45,183 nucleotides of DNA from Methanobrevibacter cuticularis (GCF_001639285.1 NZ_LWMW01000086.1:1-45183), one strand, 5' to 3'. Positions 17,262-26,483 are shown, counted from the first letter of the stretch. Made by a program: numbers and translations. The notes: generated by a model not told the origin, from the sequence alone.

Positions 17262-17913
17262 AGGAACACCTCATTTAAGACCATAATTAAGTGGATCTTT
17301 TTTAATAACCAACATTACATTGTGTTTGCTTTTTATATAATATAAATCTAGTTATTAATTGATAAAATTTTTTCTTTTTTTAATGCTTTTTTTTCTGATT
17401 TTTTCTGATTTATATTGTTTTATTATTATTATATCAAATTTTAATATTTCTATATCATTTTTGTGGATATTTATTTTATTTAATAAAAAATTTATCTACT
17501 GATAACATTTTTGACATAAAATAAAAAATTATTTTAATGTTAAATATAATATATACTGTTGTTTATATTCAAAAATTCTTTTTACATTTTAATTAATATA
17601 ATAATATTTTATAATATTAGAATGATAATTTTTAATTATAGGTGGTAAAATAATAATTAGGGTAATATTTGTGTAATTGATTATAGATGTATGAATATTA
17701 ATTAGGGTAATATTTGTGTAATTGATTATAGATGTATGAATATTAATTAGGGTAATATTTGAGTAATTGATTATAGATGTATGAATATTAATTAGAGTAA
17801 TAATTTTTATTTATATAATAATGACAATTAGAATAATAATTATAATTTTCTAATGCATGAAAACATTTGTTTTATTTGATTCAACTAGTTATTTAAATGG
17901 AGAATATTCAATA
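17262..17913. other. Divergent gap upstream of the HTH gene and tex
   Basis: About 650 bases of AT-rich DNA between divergent genes. Apart from the 45-bp tandem repeat it holds no visible gene. Both promoters must lie here. Confidence 0.5.
17655..17800. repeat. Tandem repeat, three copies of 45 bp plus a part copy
   Basis: Units start AATTAGGGTAATATTTG at 17655, 17700 and 17745, with a fourth partial start at 17790. The copies differ at one or two bases, so the duplication is recent. It lies upstream of tex. Confidence 0.9.
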
Positions 17914-20064
17914 ATGATTATAAAAACATTATCAAAAGAACTTAATATCAAAGATTGGCAGATTGAAGCAACTATAGATTTAATTGATCAGGGTAATACA
18001 ATACCTTTTATAGCTAGGTATAGAAAAGAAGTTACTGGTTCATTAGACGATGAAATACTTAGAAAATTTGAAACTAGGTTAAACTATCTTCGAAACTTGG
18101 AAGAAAGAAAGAAAGCTGTGATTGAAAGTATTGATAGTCAGGGAAAGCTAACTGATGAATTAAGGAAAGCTATTGAGAATGCTGAAACTTTAGTATTAGT
18201 TGAAGATATTTACAGACCATATAAACCTAAAAAGAGAACAAGAGCTACAATAGCTAAAGAAAAAGGACTTGAAGGGCTTGCAAATATTATTCTATTACAA
18301 GAGACCGATGTGCCTATTGAAGAAATAGCTAAAAACTATCTTTCTCAAGAAAAAGAAGTTAATACGATAGAAGAGGCTATAGCTGGAGCTCAAGATATAA
18401 TAGCTGAAATTATATCAGATGATGCAGAATTTAGAAATTTAATTAGAAAAATAACTTTCAATGAAGGAAAGTTAGATATAATTACTAAAGATAAAGAATT
18501 AAGTTCTGAATATGAGATGTACTATGACTATAACGAACAAGTATCTAAAATAGCTATTCATAGGATATTAGCTATTAATCGTGGAGAAAAAGAAAAAATA
18601 CTGAAAGTTAAAGTTATAGCTCCTGAAGATGAGATTACTGATTATTTAATTCGTCACACACTAATTAATTATTCTACTGATAGAAATAAAAAAGAATATA
18701 ATGAATTTACTCGCCCTATTATTGAAGAAGCTATCTTAGACTCTTATAAAAGATTAATAGCTCCTTCAATTGAAAGAGAAATTAGAAATTATTTAACTGA
18801 GAAGGCAGAAGACAAATCTATTGAAGTATTTTCTAAAAACTTGCAACAATTGTTGATGCAAGGACCTATTTTAAACAAAGTTGTTTTAGGTTGGGATCCT
18901 GCATTTAGAACGGGGTGTAAATTAGCTATTGTAGATGGAATTGGAAAAGTCTTAGCTACTGATGTTGTTTTTCCAACAGAACCTCAAAATAAAATTCAAG
19001 AGACTAAAAAAACTATTTTGACCATGATAAAAGAGTATAATATTGATATTATAGCTTTAGGTAATGGAACAGCTTCTAGAGAGTCTGAATTAGTGATCAA
19101 TGAAATTATTAAAGGAACAAAGGTTCAATATGTCATAGTGAATGAAGCAGGAGCTTCTGTTTATTCAGCTAGTAAATTAGCAACTGAAGAATTTCCAGAT
19201 TTTGATGTTGGTCAAAGGAGTGCTGCTTCAATAGCTAGGAGATTACAAGATCCCTTGGCTGAACTTGTAAAAATTGATCCAAAATCCATTGGAGTAGGAC
19301 AATACCAACATGACATGAATCAGAAGAAATTGACTGAATCTTTAAAGAATGTGGTTGAAAAAGTAGTTAATAATGTAGGAGTGGATATCAACACAGCTTC
19401 AGTACCACTTCTTAGCTATGTTGCTGGAATAAGCTCAGCTATTGCTAAAAACATTGTAAAGTACAGAGAAAATGAAAATGTTTTCACAAACAGAAAAGAG
19501 ATTTTAAAAGTACCCAAACTTGGCCCAAAGACATTTGAACAATGTGCAGGATTTTTAAAAGTTTACAATTCTGATAATTTGTTAGATATCACTACAATCC
19601 ATCCGGAATCATATAATATTACATTAAAATTATTAGATAAGTTAAATTACACTTTAAATGATCTTGAGTCTAATATATCTTTTGAAAATTTGGATTATAA
19701 AAAATTATCTGATGAGTTAAATATTGGAGAAATTACTTTAGGTGATATTGTAAATGAACTTCAAAAACCAGGAAGAGATCCTCGAGAAGAGATGCCACAA
19801 CCAATACTTAGAAACGACGCATTAGAAATAGAAGACCTTAAAGAAGAAATGATACTTGAAGGAACTGTAAGAAATGTGGTTGATTTTGGAGCATTTGTAG
19901 ATATTGGCGTTCATCAAGATGGATTAGTCCATATCTCACAATTAGTAGAAAATAAGTTCGTTAAACACCCTCTTGACATTGTGAGTGTTGGTGATATTGT
20001 GAATGTCAAAGTAATTGATGTTGATGTTGCTAAAAAGCGTATCCAATTATCAATGATACTTTGA
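17914..20064 (+). CDS. tex: Tex-family S1 RNA-binding protein
   Basis: A 716-residue homologue of bacterial Tex/YhgF, a nucleic-acid-binding protein linked to transcription and RNA metabolism. In order: the helical N-terminal domain (IPFIARYRKEVTGSLDDEIL, then VEDIYRPYKPKKRTRA); a YqgF/RNase H-like domain (VLGWDPAFRTGCKLAIVDG, LGNGTASRESE, NEAGASVYSASKLATEEFPD); a helix-hairpin-helix region (VDINTASVPLLSYVAGIS, LKVPKLGPKTFEQCAGFLKV); and a C-terminal S1 domain (VRNVVDFGAFVDIGVHQDGL). GGAG at 17899-17902 supports ATG 17914; the upstream in-frame ATG at 17857 adds non-family residues. Tex is mainly bacterial, so ancient transfer into this archaeal lineage is likely. Confidence 0.9.
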   Translation: MIIKTLSKELNIKDWQIEATIDLIDQGNTIPFIARYRKEVTGSLDDEILRKFETRLNYLRNLEERKKAVIESIDSQGKLTDELRKAIENAETLVLVEDIYRPYKPKKRTRATIAKEKGLEGLANIILLQETDVPIEEIAKNYLSQEKEVNTIEEAIAGAQDIIAEIISDDAEFRNLIRKITFNEGKLDIITKDKELSSEYEMYYDYNEQVSKIAIHRILAINRGEKEKILKVKVIAPEDEITDYLIRHTLINYSTDRNKKEYNEFTRPIIEEAILDSYKRLIAPSIEREIRNYLTEKAEDKSIEVFSKNLQQLLMQGPILNKVVLGWDPAFRTGCKLAIVDGIGKVLATDVVFPTEPQNKIQETKKTILTMIKEYNIDIIALGNGTASRESELVINEIIKGTKVQYVIVNEAGASVYSASKLATEEFPDFDVGQRSAASIARRLQDPLAELVKIDPKSIGVGQYQHDMNQKKLTESLKNVVEKVVNNVGVDINTASVPLLSYVAGISSAIAKNIVKYRENENVFTNRKEILKVPKLGPKTFEQCAGFLKVYNSDNLLDITTIHPESYNITLKLLDKLNYTLNDLESNISFENLDYKKLSDELNIGEITLGDIVNELQKPGRDPREEMPQPILRNDALEIEDLKEEMILEGTVRNVVDFGAFVDIGVHQDGLVHISQLVENKFVKHPLDIVSVGDIVNVKVIDVDVAKKRIQLSMIL

Positions 20065-21037
20065 ACCGTCTTTAAAAATGGATAATTTGAATTGGGTAAT
20101 ATTAGGTCATATTTTTAGGAATTGGATATAATAGTTAATCTTTATTTTTATCCTTTTTTAAAATTTTAATTCATTATAACTTTCATAGTGCTTTTTATTC
20201 CTTTTTATTCCTTTTTATTAATTTTTATTAATTTTTATAGTATTTTTAAATATATTAATAGGCTTAACAATCAAAAATATTAAAAATATATATTTTAGAT
20301 TATTTATTTATATACTTTTTAACTAATAACTATATTTTAGATATATACACTAAAATTATTATTTTTAAACTCAATATCTAGTACTATAATTAATGTTATT
20401 ATTGAACACATAAATATTATTAATTATTAATTTTTAATAATATGCCTTTTATTTTTTAGTTTCTCTTAAAAAAAACTTTATATATATTTTAGTCTATTTT
20501 TAATAAAATCTGTCCTTTATTTTTAAAAATAAGAACATCTTATTGGCAATGAATAAAAAATCCTATAAAAAGCAGAAAATTTGCCCTTTTAATTAATTAA
20601 GCTATTTAAATAGCTATAATCACTTAAATAGTTTATATTATCCTTAAAATTATTACATCACTCTTATAATACATAATTTTGATAATTAAAGGAGATATAA
20701 TAATGAATTGATCTATGATATATTGTAACTAATTACTTTTTCAATAGAAAAACAATATTTATTTTATTATCTTTCTAATATGGTCTTATTTTCTAAAATA
20801 GACTATAAATATCCTACTAATTTTTAAAATAAAAATCGTTAACTAATATTTAATAATAGCTATTATTAAGTTTTCTAATATCTTTTTATTAGCTTAAATA
20901 AGCTTATAATAGAACTATTTTTTTAAAATAAACCCAAACTTTTATATAAGATGCTAAATAAAAAGGTATTTTGTCTAGAATCTTAATTTACTAATAAAAT
21001 TGATTATTTTGTAAATGATGTTCTGAGCATTGGGGGC
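20065..21037. other. Long gap between tex and a surface-protein gene
   Basis: About 970 bases without a convincing gene. At 20690-20711 a perfect AAAGGAG-type ribosome binding site is followed by ATG AAT TGA, a two-codon frame. Palindromes AGCTATTTAAATAGCT (20601-20616) and AATAGCTATT (20855-20864) occur. The rest is AT-rich, with short direct repeats near 20190-20240. Confidence 0.5.
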
Positions 21038-21754
21038 ATGAATATAAGATTTGATAAAAAATATCTAACTTTGTTTATATTTTGTATGGTTTGTTCTATA
21101 TCCTTAGTTACAGCCGCACAAGATACTACACGGGCAGATAAAACAGAAATAGATAATAAGAGTGTTGATTTAAAAATAAATACTACTGGAAATAGAGTTG
21201 TTGAACTACAAAAATTCTTGAATAATACTTGTTATTATTCTGGAAATATTGATGGATCTTTTGGAAAATTCACTGAAGAAGCAGTGATAATGTTCCAAAG
21301 AGACAGCAATTTAAAAGAAGATGGTATCGTTGGAAATATAACACAATCTGTGATTGACAGATGGGATCTGAATACATCTTCATCACCTACTTATTCCTCA
21401 GATTCTAACTATAACAATGCTAATCCTGATAATAGAAATAGTAATTCTAGTAGTGATACTTATGCAGGAAATAGCTATTCTAACAGTTATAATTCAGGGA
21501 TAACTAGCTATTATGGTAGTTCAGGTAAAGGTGTAGGAGATTGTTGGGATAACAGTGAAATGTTATATAAAAAATTGTCTAAAGATGGAAAAACTGTCAG
21601 GATAATCCAATATCCAACTAGTTTATCTTCAAACCATAGATCAGTTCAGATATATCAAAATGGTGCATGGATAGATTATAACTACAAAGGAAACGGTTAT
21701 AAAAAAGTTTATTATGCAACCAAAAATAAATCTGGAGCTATAGTAATTAAATGA
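21038..21754 (+). CDS. Secreted protein: peptidoglycan-binding-like domain plus transglutaminase-like domain
   Basis: A 238-residue exported protein. Residues 1-27 are a signal peptide ending at VTAAQ. Residues about 50-110 match the PG_binding_1 helical repeat (NRVVELQKFLNNTCYYSGNI, then DGSFGKFTEEAVIMFQ and LKEDGIVG). A Ser/Asn/Tyr-rich linker (about 115-160) leads to a small C-terminal domain with GDCWDNSEMLYKKLSKDG, SSNHRSVQIYQNG and WIDYNYKG. The Cys, His and Asp there are placed as a transglutaminase-like catalytic triad. Such domains occur in methanogen surface proteins and may act on pseudomurein or its peptides. A hairpin terminator follows at once. Confidence 0.75.
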   Translation: MNIRFDKKYLTLFIFCMVCSISLVTAAQDTTRADKTEIDNKSVDLKINTTGNRVVELQKFLNNTCYYSGNIDGSFGKFTEEAVIMFQRDSNLKEDGIVGNITQSVIDRWDLNTSSSPTYSSDSNYNNANPDNRNSNSSSDTYAGNSYSNSYNSGITSYYGSSGKGVGDCWDNSEMLYKKLSKDGKTVRIIQYPTSLSSNHRSVQIYQNGAWIDYNYKGNGYKKVYYATKNKSGAIVIK

Positions 21755-21774
21755 TTTAAAACTATAGGATGATT

Positions 21775-21804
21775 AAATAGCCTAATCCGACTAATTGGCT
21801 ATTT
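21775..21804 (+). terminator. Hairpin after the surface-protein gene
   Basis: AAATAGCC (21775-21782) and GGCTATTT (21797-21804) form a perfect 8-pair stem 21 bases after the stop codon. It is followed by T-rich DNA. The rest of the gap to 22398 is AT-rich, with a 28-bp direct duplication near 22317-22375 and no visible gene. Confidence 0.6.
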
Positions 21805-22398
21805 TAGTTCCAAATAAATTACACCCATAATTTTAAAATAACTTTTTCAAGTATTGACTTTTTTTATTCAATACTTTTTCTATTTTCTGATTCTTTGTTT
21901 TTTGATTGTTTCTTTCAGTATTTTTTTAATTTTTCAAACTTTTCATTAATTTTTATTTAATTTATTTCCTTTTCGTTTAATCCATCTTCTTCTCACTTAA
22001 TATCTTCATTAATCAGTTTTATTTTTCTCAACTTTATTTATCTTATTTTATTTTAATATATTTTATTTCTTTATTTAATTAATTTTATTAACTTTTTCAA
22101 AATATTTTAAAGAATACTATTGGAATTAATATTAATAATTTTGATCTTGAATATCATGAATAATATTAATTTTTAAGAATTTATATAATATTAATAATAT
22201 CAACAATATTAATCTTGAAAGTTGTGATTAATATTGATGTTAAATATTATGAAGATTATGAATTTTATTGATTAATAGCAAAATTGATTCAATATTTTAA
22301 AAAATGATAGCTATTTATAAAATTAAACTAAAATAATTAATTATCTATAAAATTAAACTAAAATAATTAATTATCAAAATAAATTAGTAGGAATTTTC

Positions 22399-23199
22399 AT
22401 GCTTTACTTTGTAGGATTAGGATTGTTTGATTTAAAAGACATTTCTCTAAAGGGATTAGATGTATTAAAAAATGTAGATGTTGTCTATGCAGAATTCTTT
22501 ACTTCAAGACTTTTTGGTTCTAATTTTCAAGCTATTGAAGAGTTAATTGGAAATGAAATAATTATATTAAATCGTGAAGAAGTAGAAGAAGAGAATGTGT
22601 TTTTAAAAGATGCATTAAATAAAAATGTGGCTTTAATATGTGGAGGAGATCCATTGATAGCTACCACGCATACTGATTTTTTACTAGAAGCCAAAAAGAT
22701 GGGTATTGAAACGAAAGTTATCCATGGCTCTTCTATTCTATCTGCAGCTCCAGGAATATCTGGATTACAAGCTTATAAATTTGGAAAGGTTACTACAATT
22801 CCATTTCCAGACCATAATTTTTTTCCTCATTCTCCATATTTAGCAATAGCTGATAACTTAATTAATGATGCACATACTTTAGTTCTTCTAGATATTCAAT
22901 ATCATAAAGATAGATACATGACCATCAATCAAGGTTTGGAATACTTATTGGAGGTTAGAGATGATTTAATAGCTAAAAATAAAGAGGTAGTCATTGATGA
23001 GAAAACTTTAGCTATTGGAATAGCTAGGGTTGGATCTTATGATGTGATCGTTAAAGCAGGATCAATTGAAGAGTTGATTGAATATGATTTTGGAGGCCCT
23101 CTTCATTGTATAGTTATTCCTTCTAAATTACATATTGTTGAAGCAGAATATCTAGTTGAAATAGCTAATGGACCAAAACATATCTTAGATAATGTTTAA
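22399..23199 (+). CDS. dphB: Diphthine synthase DphB
   Basis: A 266-residue SAM-dependent methyltransferase that trimethylates the modified histidine of elongation factor 2 during diphthamide synthesis in archaea. It has the tetrapyrrole-methylase-like fold: MLYFVGLGLFDLKDISLKGL at the start, VVYAEFFTSR, LICGGDPLIATTHTDFLLEA (SAM loop), VIHGSSILSAAPGISGLQAY, FGKVTTIPFPDHNFFPHSPY and VVIDEKTLAIGIARVGSYD. The length fits the family (about 260). AGGAAT lies upstream of the ATG. A small zinc-ribbon gene follows 75 bases later in the same direction and may be co-transcribed. Confidence 0.95.
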   Translation: MLYFVGLGLFDLKDISLKGLDVLKNVDVVYAEFFTSRLFGSNFQAIEELIGNEIIILNREEVEEENVFLKDALNKNVALICGGDPLIATTHTDFLLEAKKMGIETKVIHGSSILSAAPGISGLQAYKFGKVTTIPFPDHNFFPHSPYLAIADNLINDAHTLVLLDIQYHKDRYMTINQGLEYLLEVRDDLIAKNKEVVIDEKTLAIGIARVGSYDVIVKAGSIEELIEYDFGGPLHCIVIPSKLHIVEAEYLVEIANGPKHILDNV

Positions 23200-23274
23200 T
23201 TGATGGTGCTGTTAATATTATTATGATAAAAATTATTTCTAAAATTTGTCTTTATTTTGATGTGAGGTGTTATA

Positions 23275-23583
23275 GTGGAAGAAAATGGAGACTTGTATAA
23301 ACATGATTTAAGCTGTCCAAAATGCAATAAGAAAACTCTAAAAAGAACATTGGGTAATAGCTATTTTGGATGTACTTTTACAATTTGTGAAGATTTTTTC
23401 AACTGTGATTACTATAAAATTGAAGAGATTAAGTCTTTAGCTATTGAAGCCAATGATGAAAGAATGAAAAGAGAAGAGGACTGGTACACTCAAAGGATTC
23501 AGCTATTTTTAGAAAGAGATAAAAAGAAAATTAAGGAAGAATTCATTAGAAAAGAGATGGATAGAATGAGAGGAGGATACTAA
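23275..23583 (+). CDS. Small zinc-ribbon protein
   Basis: A 102-residue protein of unknown role. The N-terminal half carries CPKCNKKTLKRTLGNSYFGC, then a Cys in TICEDFFNC, so a zinc ribbon resembling the topoisomerase-type C4 fingers. The C-terminal half is a long charged helix (KREEDWYTQRIQLFLERDKK, then KKEEFIRKEMDRM-like). The start is GTG at 23275, with GAGGTG at 23262-23267 as a good ribosome binding site. It follows dphB in the same direction. It could bind nucleic acid; nothing more specific can be said. Confidence 0.7.
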   Translation: MEENGDLYKHDLSCPKCNKKTLKRTLGNSYFGCTFTICEDFFNCDYYKIEEIKSLAIEANDERMKREEDWYTQRIQLFLERDKKKIKEEFIRKEMDRMRGGY

Positions 23584-23668
23584 ATATTCTGGGATGAAAT
23601 ATTCATTTATATAATCTAAATAGTTTATTTTATATATTTTAAAATTATAAAGTGTAATAGTGTTACTA

Positions 23669-24028
23669 ATGAGAATAAAATTAACTAATAATCATAAAAG
23701 ACTGTTACTAACTAAAAATAAGTTGAAAATATCTAAAATAACTTATTTGGGTTATAAAATTACCATTAATGAAGACTACATCTTTGTTGACAGAATTGAT
23801 ACTTCTAATAATGATTTTTTAGCTTATAATCTTAATGATATGGCTATTACAGAAGAGAATATTAAACAATTTGATTTAAAAGCTTTAAATGAAGCTTTAA
23901 ACGATTTAAATCTTAATAAAATTAATACAAGAGTTATTAATAGATTTATTAATTCATTAGTTTATTTTTTAGCTTCAATCATACTAAAAAGAAGCAAAAC
24001 TCAACTTCCTTTATCTAGTAATAGATAA
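23669..24028 (+). CDS. Small unknown protein with C-terminal hydrophobic helix
   Basis: I do not recognise this 119-residue protein. It has a basic N-terminus, a middle rich in Asn, Asp and Leu (LNDMAITEENIKQFDLKALN) and one hydrophobic stretch close to the end (FINSLVYFLASIIL), perhaps a membrane anchor. No clear ribosome binding site precedes either ATG 23669 or the GTG at 23660, which lowers confidence. Its last codons already run into the GATAAGATAG-type repeat, so the true end may have been altered by repeat growth. Confidence 0.45.
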   Translation: MRIKLTNNHKRLLLTKNKLKISKITYLGYKITINEDYIFVDRIDTSNNDFLAYNLNDMAITEENIKQFDLKALNEALNDLNLNKINTRVINRFINSLVYFLASIILKRSKTQLPLSSNR

Positions 24029-24172
24029 GATAGTAATAGATAAGATGATAGTAGATAAGATAGTAAAGATAAGATGAGAATAGATAAGATGAGAGTAGAT
24101 AAGATAGTAATAGATAAGATGAGAGTAGATAAGATAGTAATAGATAATATAGTAAAGATAAGATGATAGAAA
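24016..24172. repeat. Degenerate GATAAGATAGTAATA repeat
   Basis: Short words AGATAAGAT, AGTAATA and GAGAGTA are reshuffled over about 155 bases with a period near 15-30. The region from 24173 to about 24620 is AT-rich spacer without a visible gene. Confidence 0.85.
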
Positions 24173-24621
24173 TATTTTTCAATACCCTTTATAATCTCAT
24201 CACATTTTTAAATATTTTTTAATCAATATTTAGGACGTTTTTATAATATAGAATAAAGATTTTTGCCTTTTTAAGACATTTCTAAGAACCTAATCTTCTT
24301 TTCCAAGTATTTTATTAAATTCTTTTTTTTCTAAAATAAAATAGCTAATATCTCTTGAACATCTTTTTTAAATTTGAACATATATCTTGTTAAAAATCTT
24401 CAGTAATATCTTTAATTAGAAATATAACAATTTTACTATCTATTTTTACATTTCCATAAATAAAATCATTAATATCTTTCTATTTAGAATATAACATTTT
24501 TAAATCCTAACGATTTAAATATACTATTAATATATTTAATATTAATTAATATTAATTAACATTGTTTTAATATTTATTTCATTATCCTTCACAATAAAAA
24601 AATGGAGGATTAAGGGAATAA

Positions 24622-24946
24622 ATACTGCATTTGGGAGAATATATTTCAGCTAAAATTTTATCCAAAAATGATTATAATCATGTGAAAAACTCTCATTTCA
24701 TTTCTACTGTTGAAAAAGAAAGGATTATAATTGGATGACGAAAAATACTATTTAATGGAGCGTTAGAAGAGTTAGATAATGTTGATTTTTTATTAAAAAG
24801 TGGCAGTGTCAAAAACCTTACTGATTTGAATGTTTCATTATAACTGACATATATCAGTAGAGTTTTTGGCACTGCCTAAAAATGAAAAATTTAACCTTGC
24901 TGTGGCACATTCTTATTATGCAGTTTTTTATGCAACAAAACAGTAA
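24622..24946 (+). pseudogene. HEPN-type gene remnant interrupted by a small inverted-repeat element
   Basis: Upstream of the insertion, frame 1 reads LGEYISAKILSKNDY...EKERIIIG, a TGA stop, then FNGALEELDNVDFLLK. Downstream, in another frame, it reads NEKFNLAVAHSYYAVFYATK and then Gln-TAA. Joined, LDNVDFLLK-NEKFNLAVAHSYYAVF is the classic second and third helix of HEPN proteins, which are often RNase partners of nucleotidyltransferase antitoxins. Removing 82 bp (element plus a 4-base A duplication) restores the frame exactly. The TGA and the missing C-terminal half mean the gene is dead. It lies just upstream of a VapBC pair. Confidence 0.65.
24800..24877. mobile_element. MITE with 22-bp terminal inverted repeats
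   Basis: Left end GGCAGTGTCAAAAACC (continuing to CTG at 24823) and right end CAGTAGAGTTTTTGGCACTG (continuing CC, 24855-24876) pair over 20 of 22 bases around a 31-base centre. The flanks carry TAAAAA on both sides (24794-24799 and 24877-24882), consistent with a target-site duplication of 4-6 bases. There is no coding capacity. It has jumped into the HEPN remnant. Confidence 0.8.
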
Positions 24947-25042
24947 ATCTATTAATTTATCTGTAACAATAATGAGAATAAAAATATTTATATAATATGA
25001 TGTATAAATGTATAAGTGTAAAGGTACTCAGAAGGTGTAAAT

Positions 25043-25282
25043 ATGAATATAATAAAAACAACAATTAAAATAGATGATAATTTATTAAAAAGTGTTAAAA
25101 AGATAGCAATAGATAAAAATGAAACACAAAACAATTTAATGAATGAATACATTAGAAAAGGAGTTAACAACGAGTTAAAACCAAAAAAACAAGAAAATTT
25201 AGAAATTATATCTGGATTAGGAACAGCACCAGAACCATTTGATAGTGTAAAAGAACTAAAAAAGGTAGAAAATGGCGAATAA
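25043..25282 (+). CDS. VapB-like ribbon-helix-helix antitoxin
   Basis: A 79-residue partner of the PIN toxin that follows. The N-terminus (IIKTTIKIDDNLLKSVKKIA, then a second helix NETQNNLMNEYIRKGV) fits a ribbon-helix-helix DNA-binding fold. The C-terminal tail (LEIISGLGTAPEPFDSVKEL) is the likely toxin-neutralising segment. It overlaps the toxin gene by 11 bases. GGTG lies 6 bases upstream of the ATG. Autorepression at its own promoter is expected for the family; the AT-rich upstream DNA shows no obvious operator palindrome. Confidence 0.8.
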   Translation: MNIIKTTIKIDDNLLKSVKKIAIDKNETQNNLMNEYIRKGVNNELKPKKQENLEIISGLGTAPEPFDSVKELKKVENGE

Positions 25283-25685
25283 ATTAATATTCATAGATTC
25301 TAACTTTATTGTTGGTTTAACTGTTGATAATGATAAATGGCATGAGAAAGCGAATGAACTAATACCCTATATTAATAAAAAAGTGAAAGTAACTTGTTTA
25401 TCAGCGGTATTTGAATCTATAACTCTAATAAATAAGAAAGTTGGAGTAGATATAGCTAAAACTGTTTATGAATATATAATGGACAATTTTATCATAATAA
25501 CTGAAGATAGATCACTATGTGATAAATCAATAAAAACACTTGTTAAATATCATAAACTATCACTTGCAGATAGTACGATAGTTGAAATAATGAAAGAAAT
25601 GAATATTATTGAATTAATCAGTTTTGACGATGATTTTGATAGAGTAAATGGTATTATCAGAATACACAATAAAAAGAATTTATAA
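25272..25685 (+). CDS. VapC-like PIN-domain toxin
   Basis: A 137-residue PIN ribonuclease. The acidic site is complete: Asp in FIDSNFIVG (about residue 9), Glu in SAVFESI (about 47), Asp in LSLADSTIVE (about 98) and Asp residues in ISFDDDFDRV near the end. Such toxins cut tRNA or rRNA when the antitoxin is lost. It is translationally coupled to the antitoxin gene (ATG inside its last codons, GGTAGAAA upstream). It appears intact, unlike the neighbouring HEPN and KilA-N fragments, so selection or addiction may have kept it. Downstream, 25700-25816 holds an open fragment without a start codon. Confidence 0.85.
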   Translation: MANKLIFIDSNFIVGLTVDNDKWHEKANELIPYINKKVKVTCLSAVFESITLINKKVGVDIAKTVYEYIMDNFIIITEDRSLCDKSIKTLVKYHKLSLADSTIVEIMKEMNIIELISFDDDFDRVNGIIRIHNKKNL

Positions 25686-25891
25686 TTTTAATAAATTAAC
25701 AAATAAAATTATCAAATCTTGAAAATAATGAATACAATGAAAAACTTGAAAAATTAACCAACTTTAAACACAATATTAATAGAATGGAATTAAACAAACA
25801 TTTGTATTCCAAATAAATTTTATTTCAATTTTTTCATCATATTACTGTCATTTATAAGAGATTGTATTTGTGTGATTACAACTTTATTTAA

Positions 25892-26242
25892 TCATGCAAT
25901 TCTTTCACTTTGATGAATTTCTTCTCTAACTAAAAGTACATTAATTCCTTCCATATTTGAAAGTACAATTAGTTGTTCTATTGTCGCATGATCACGAATA
26001 TTGCCTTTTTTATCAGGATTTGCTTCTCGCCATTGTTTAGCAGATTCAATTTTAAACCCCTCACATATGTGGGGTTTAAAATTTGGATTATTTAATTTTT
26101 CCCATAAATCTAAATATTCTATTGTGCTGAATGTACGAAGCCAAAGACTAATAATTTCTGAGGGATTTTTTATCATTTCTATATTTAGCAATATCTGGTA
26201 GTGAAAAATACTCTTTTTTAGCTTTGGATATAAGTGAAACAT
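25892..26242 (-). pseudogene. KilA-N domain protein remnant
   Basis: The frame encodes two pieces of a virus- or phage-type KilA-N protein joined out of order: IEYLDLWEKLNNPNFKP from the N-terminal KilA-N domain, then AKQWREANPDKKGNIRDHAT followed by IEQLIVLSNMEGINVLLV and QSERIA from the C-terminal region. The roughly 100 residues that normally lie between are missing. A 36-bp palindrome (26048-26083) sits exactly at the junction. KilA-N genes come from large DNA viruses, phages and other mobile elements, so this is a trace of a past invader. It is unlikely to make a working protein. Confidence 0.65.
26048..26083. repeat. Near-perfect 36-bp palindrome at the KilA-N junction
   Basis: AATTTTAAACCCC and GGGGTTTAAAATT flank TCACATATGT, itself near-palindromic. 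It would form a 13-pair stem. It sits between the two non-adjacent parts of the KilA-N remnant and may be a deletion scar or a tiny inserted element. Confidence 0.8.
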
Positions 26243-26359
26243 TTGCGCCTTTCAAATTAATAGTTTCTTCTTATTCATTATTACTATCTTTTAAAAAATT
26301 ATTATTAAATCTATTATAATTCTTTTTAGTAAAATATTTTCCTTTTTAAATTGGAATAT

Positions 26360-26483
26360 TCACACTTTAAATTTTTACTTTGTGAAGCTAACTTGTGAAT
26401 TTAGTTTTTTAATTTCAAAATAAAGCATTTTTAATGATATTTTTTATAAATATATTTCCTATCAAAAGGGTTTCTACAAAGCC
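26360..26483 (-). mobile_element. MITE-like element, copy 2 (one end lost)
   Basis: On the minus strand this stretch begins GGCTTTGTAGAAACCCTTTT and continues with AAAAATGCTTTATTTTGAAA, then TAGCTTCACAAAGTAAAAAT and TTAAAGTGT, matching the copy at 15943-16103 with scattered differences. Similarity stops near 26360, so the second terminal repeat is missing. Nothing else is visible in the 26243-26620 gap. Confidence 0.7.

Noticed and set aside
25700-25816. Gene fragment after the PIN toxin
   Set aside because: A 38-codon open frame of coding-like composition (EKLEKLTNFKHNINRMELNK) but no start codon or recognisable family; too little to annotate as a pseudogene.
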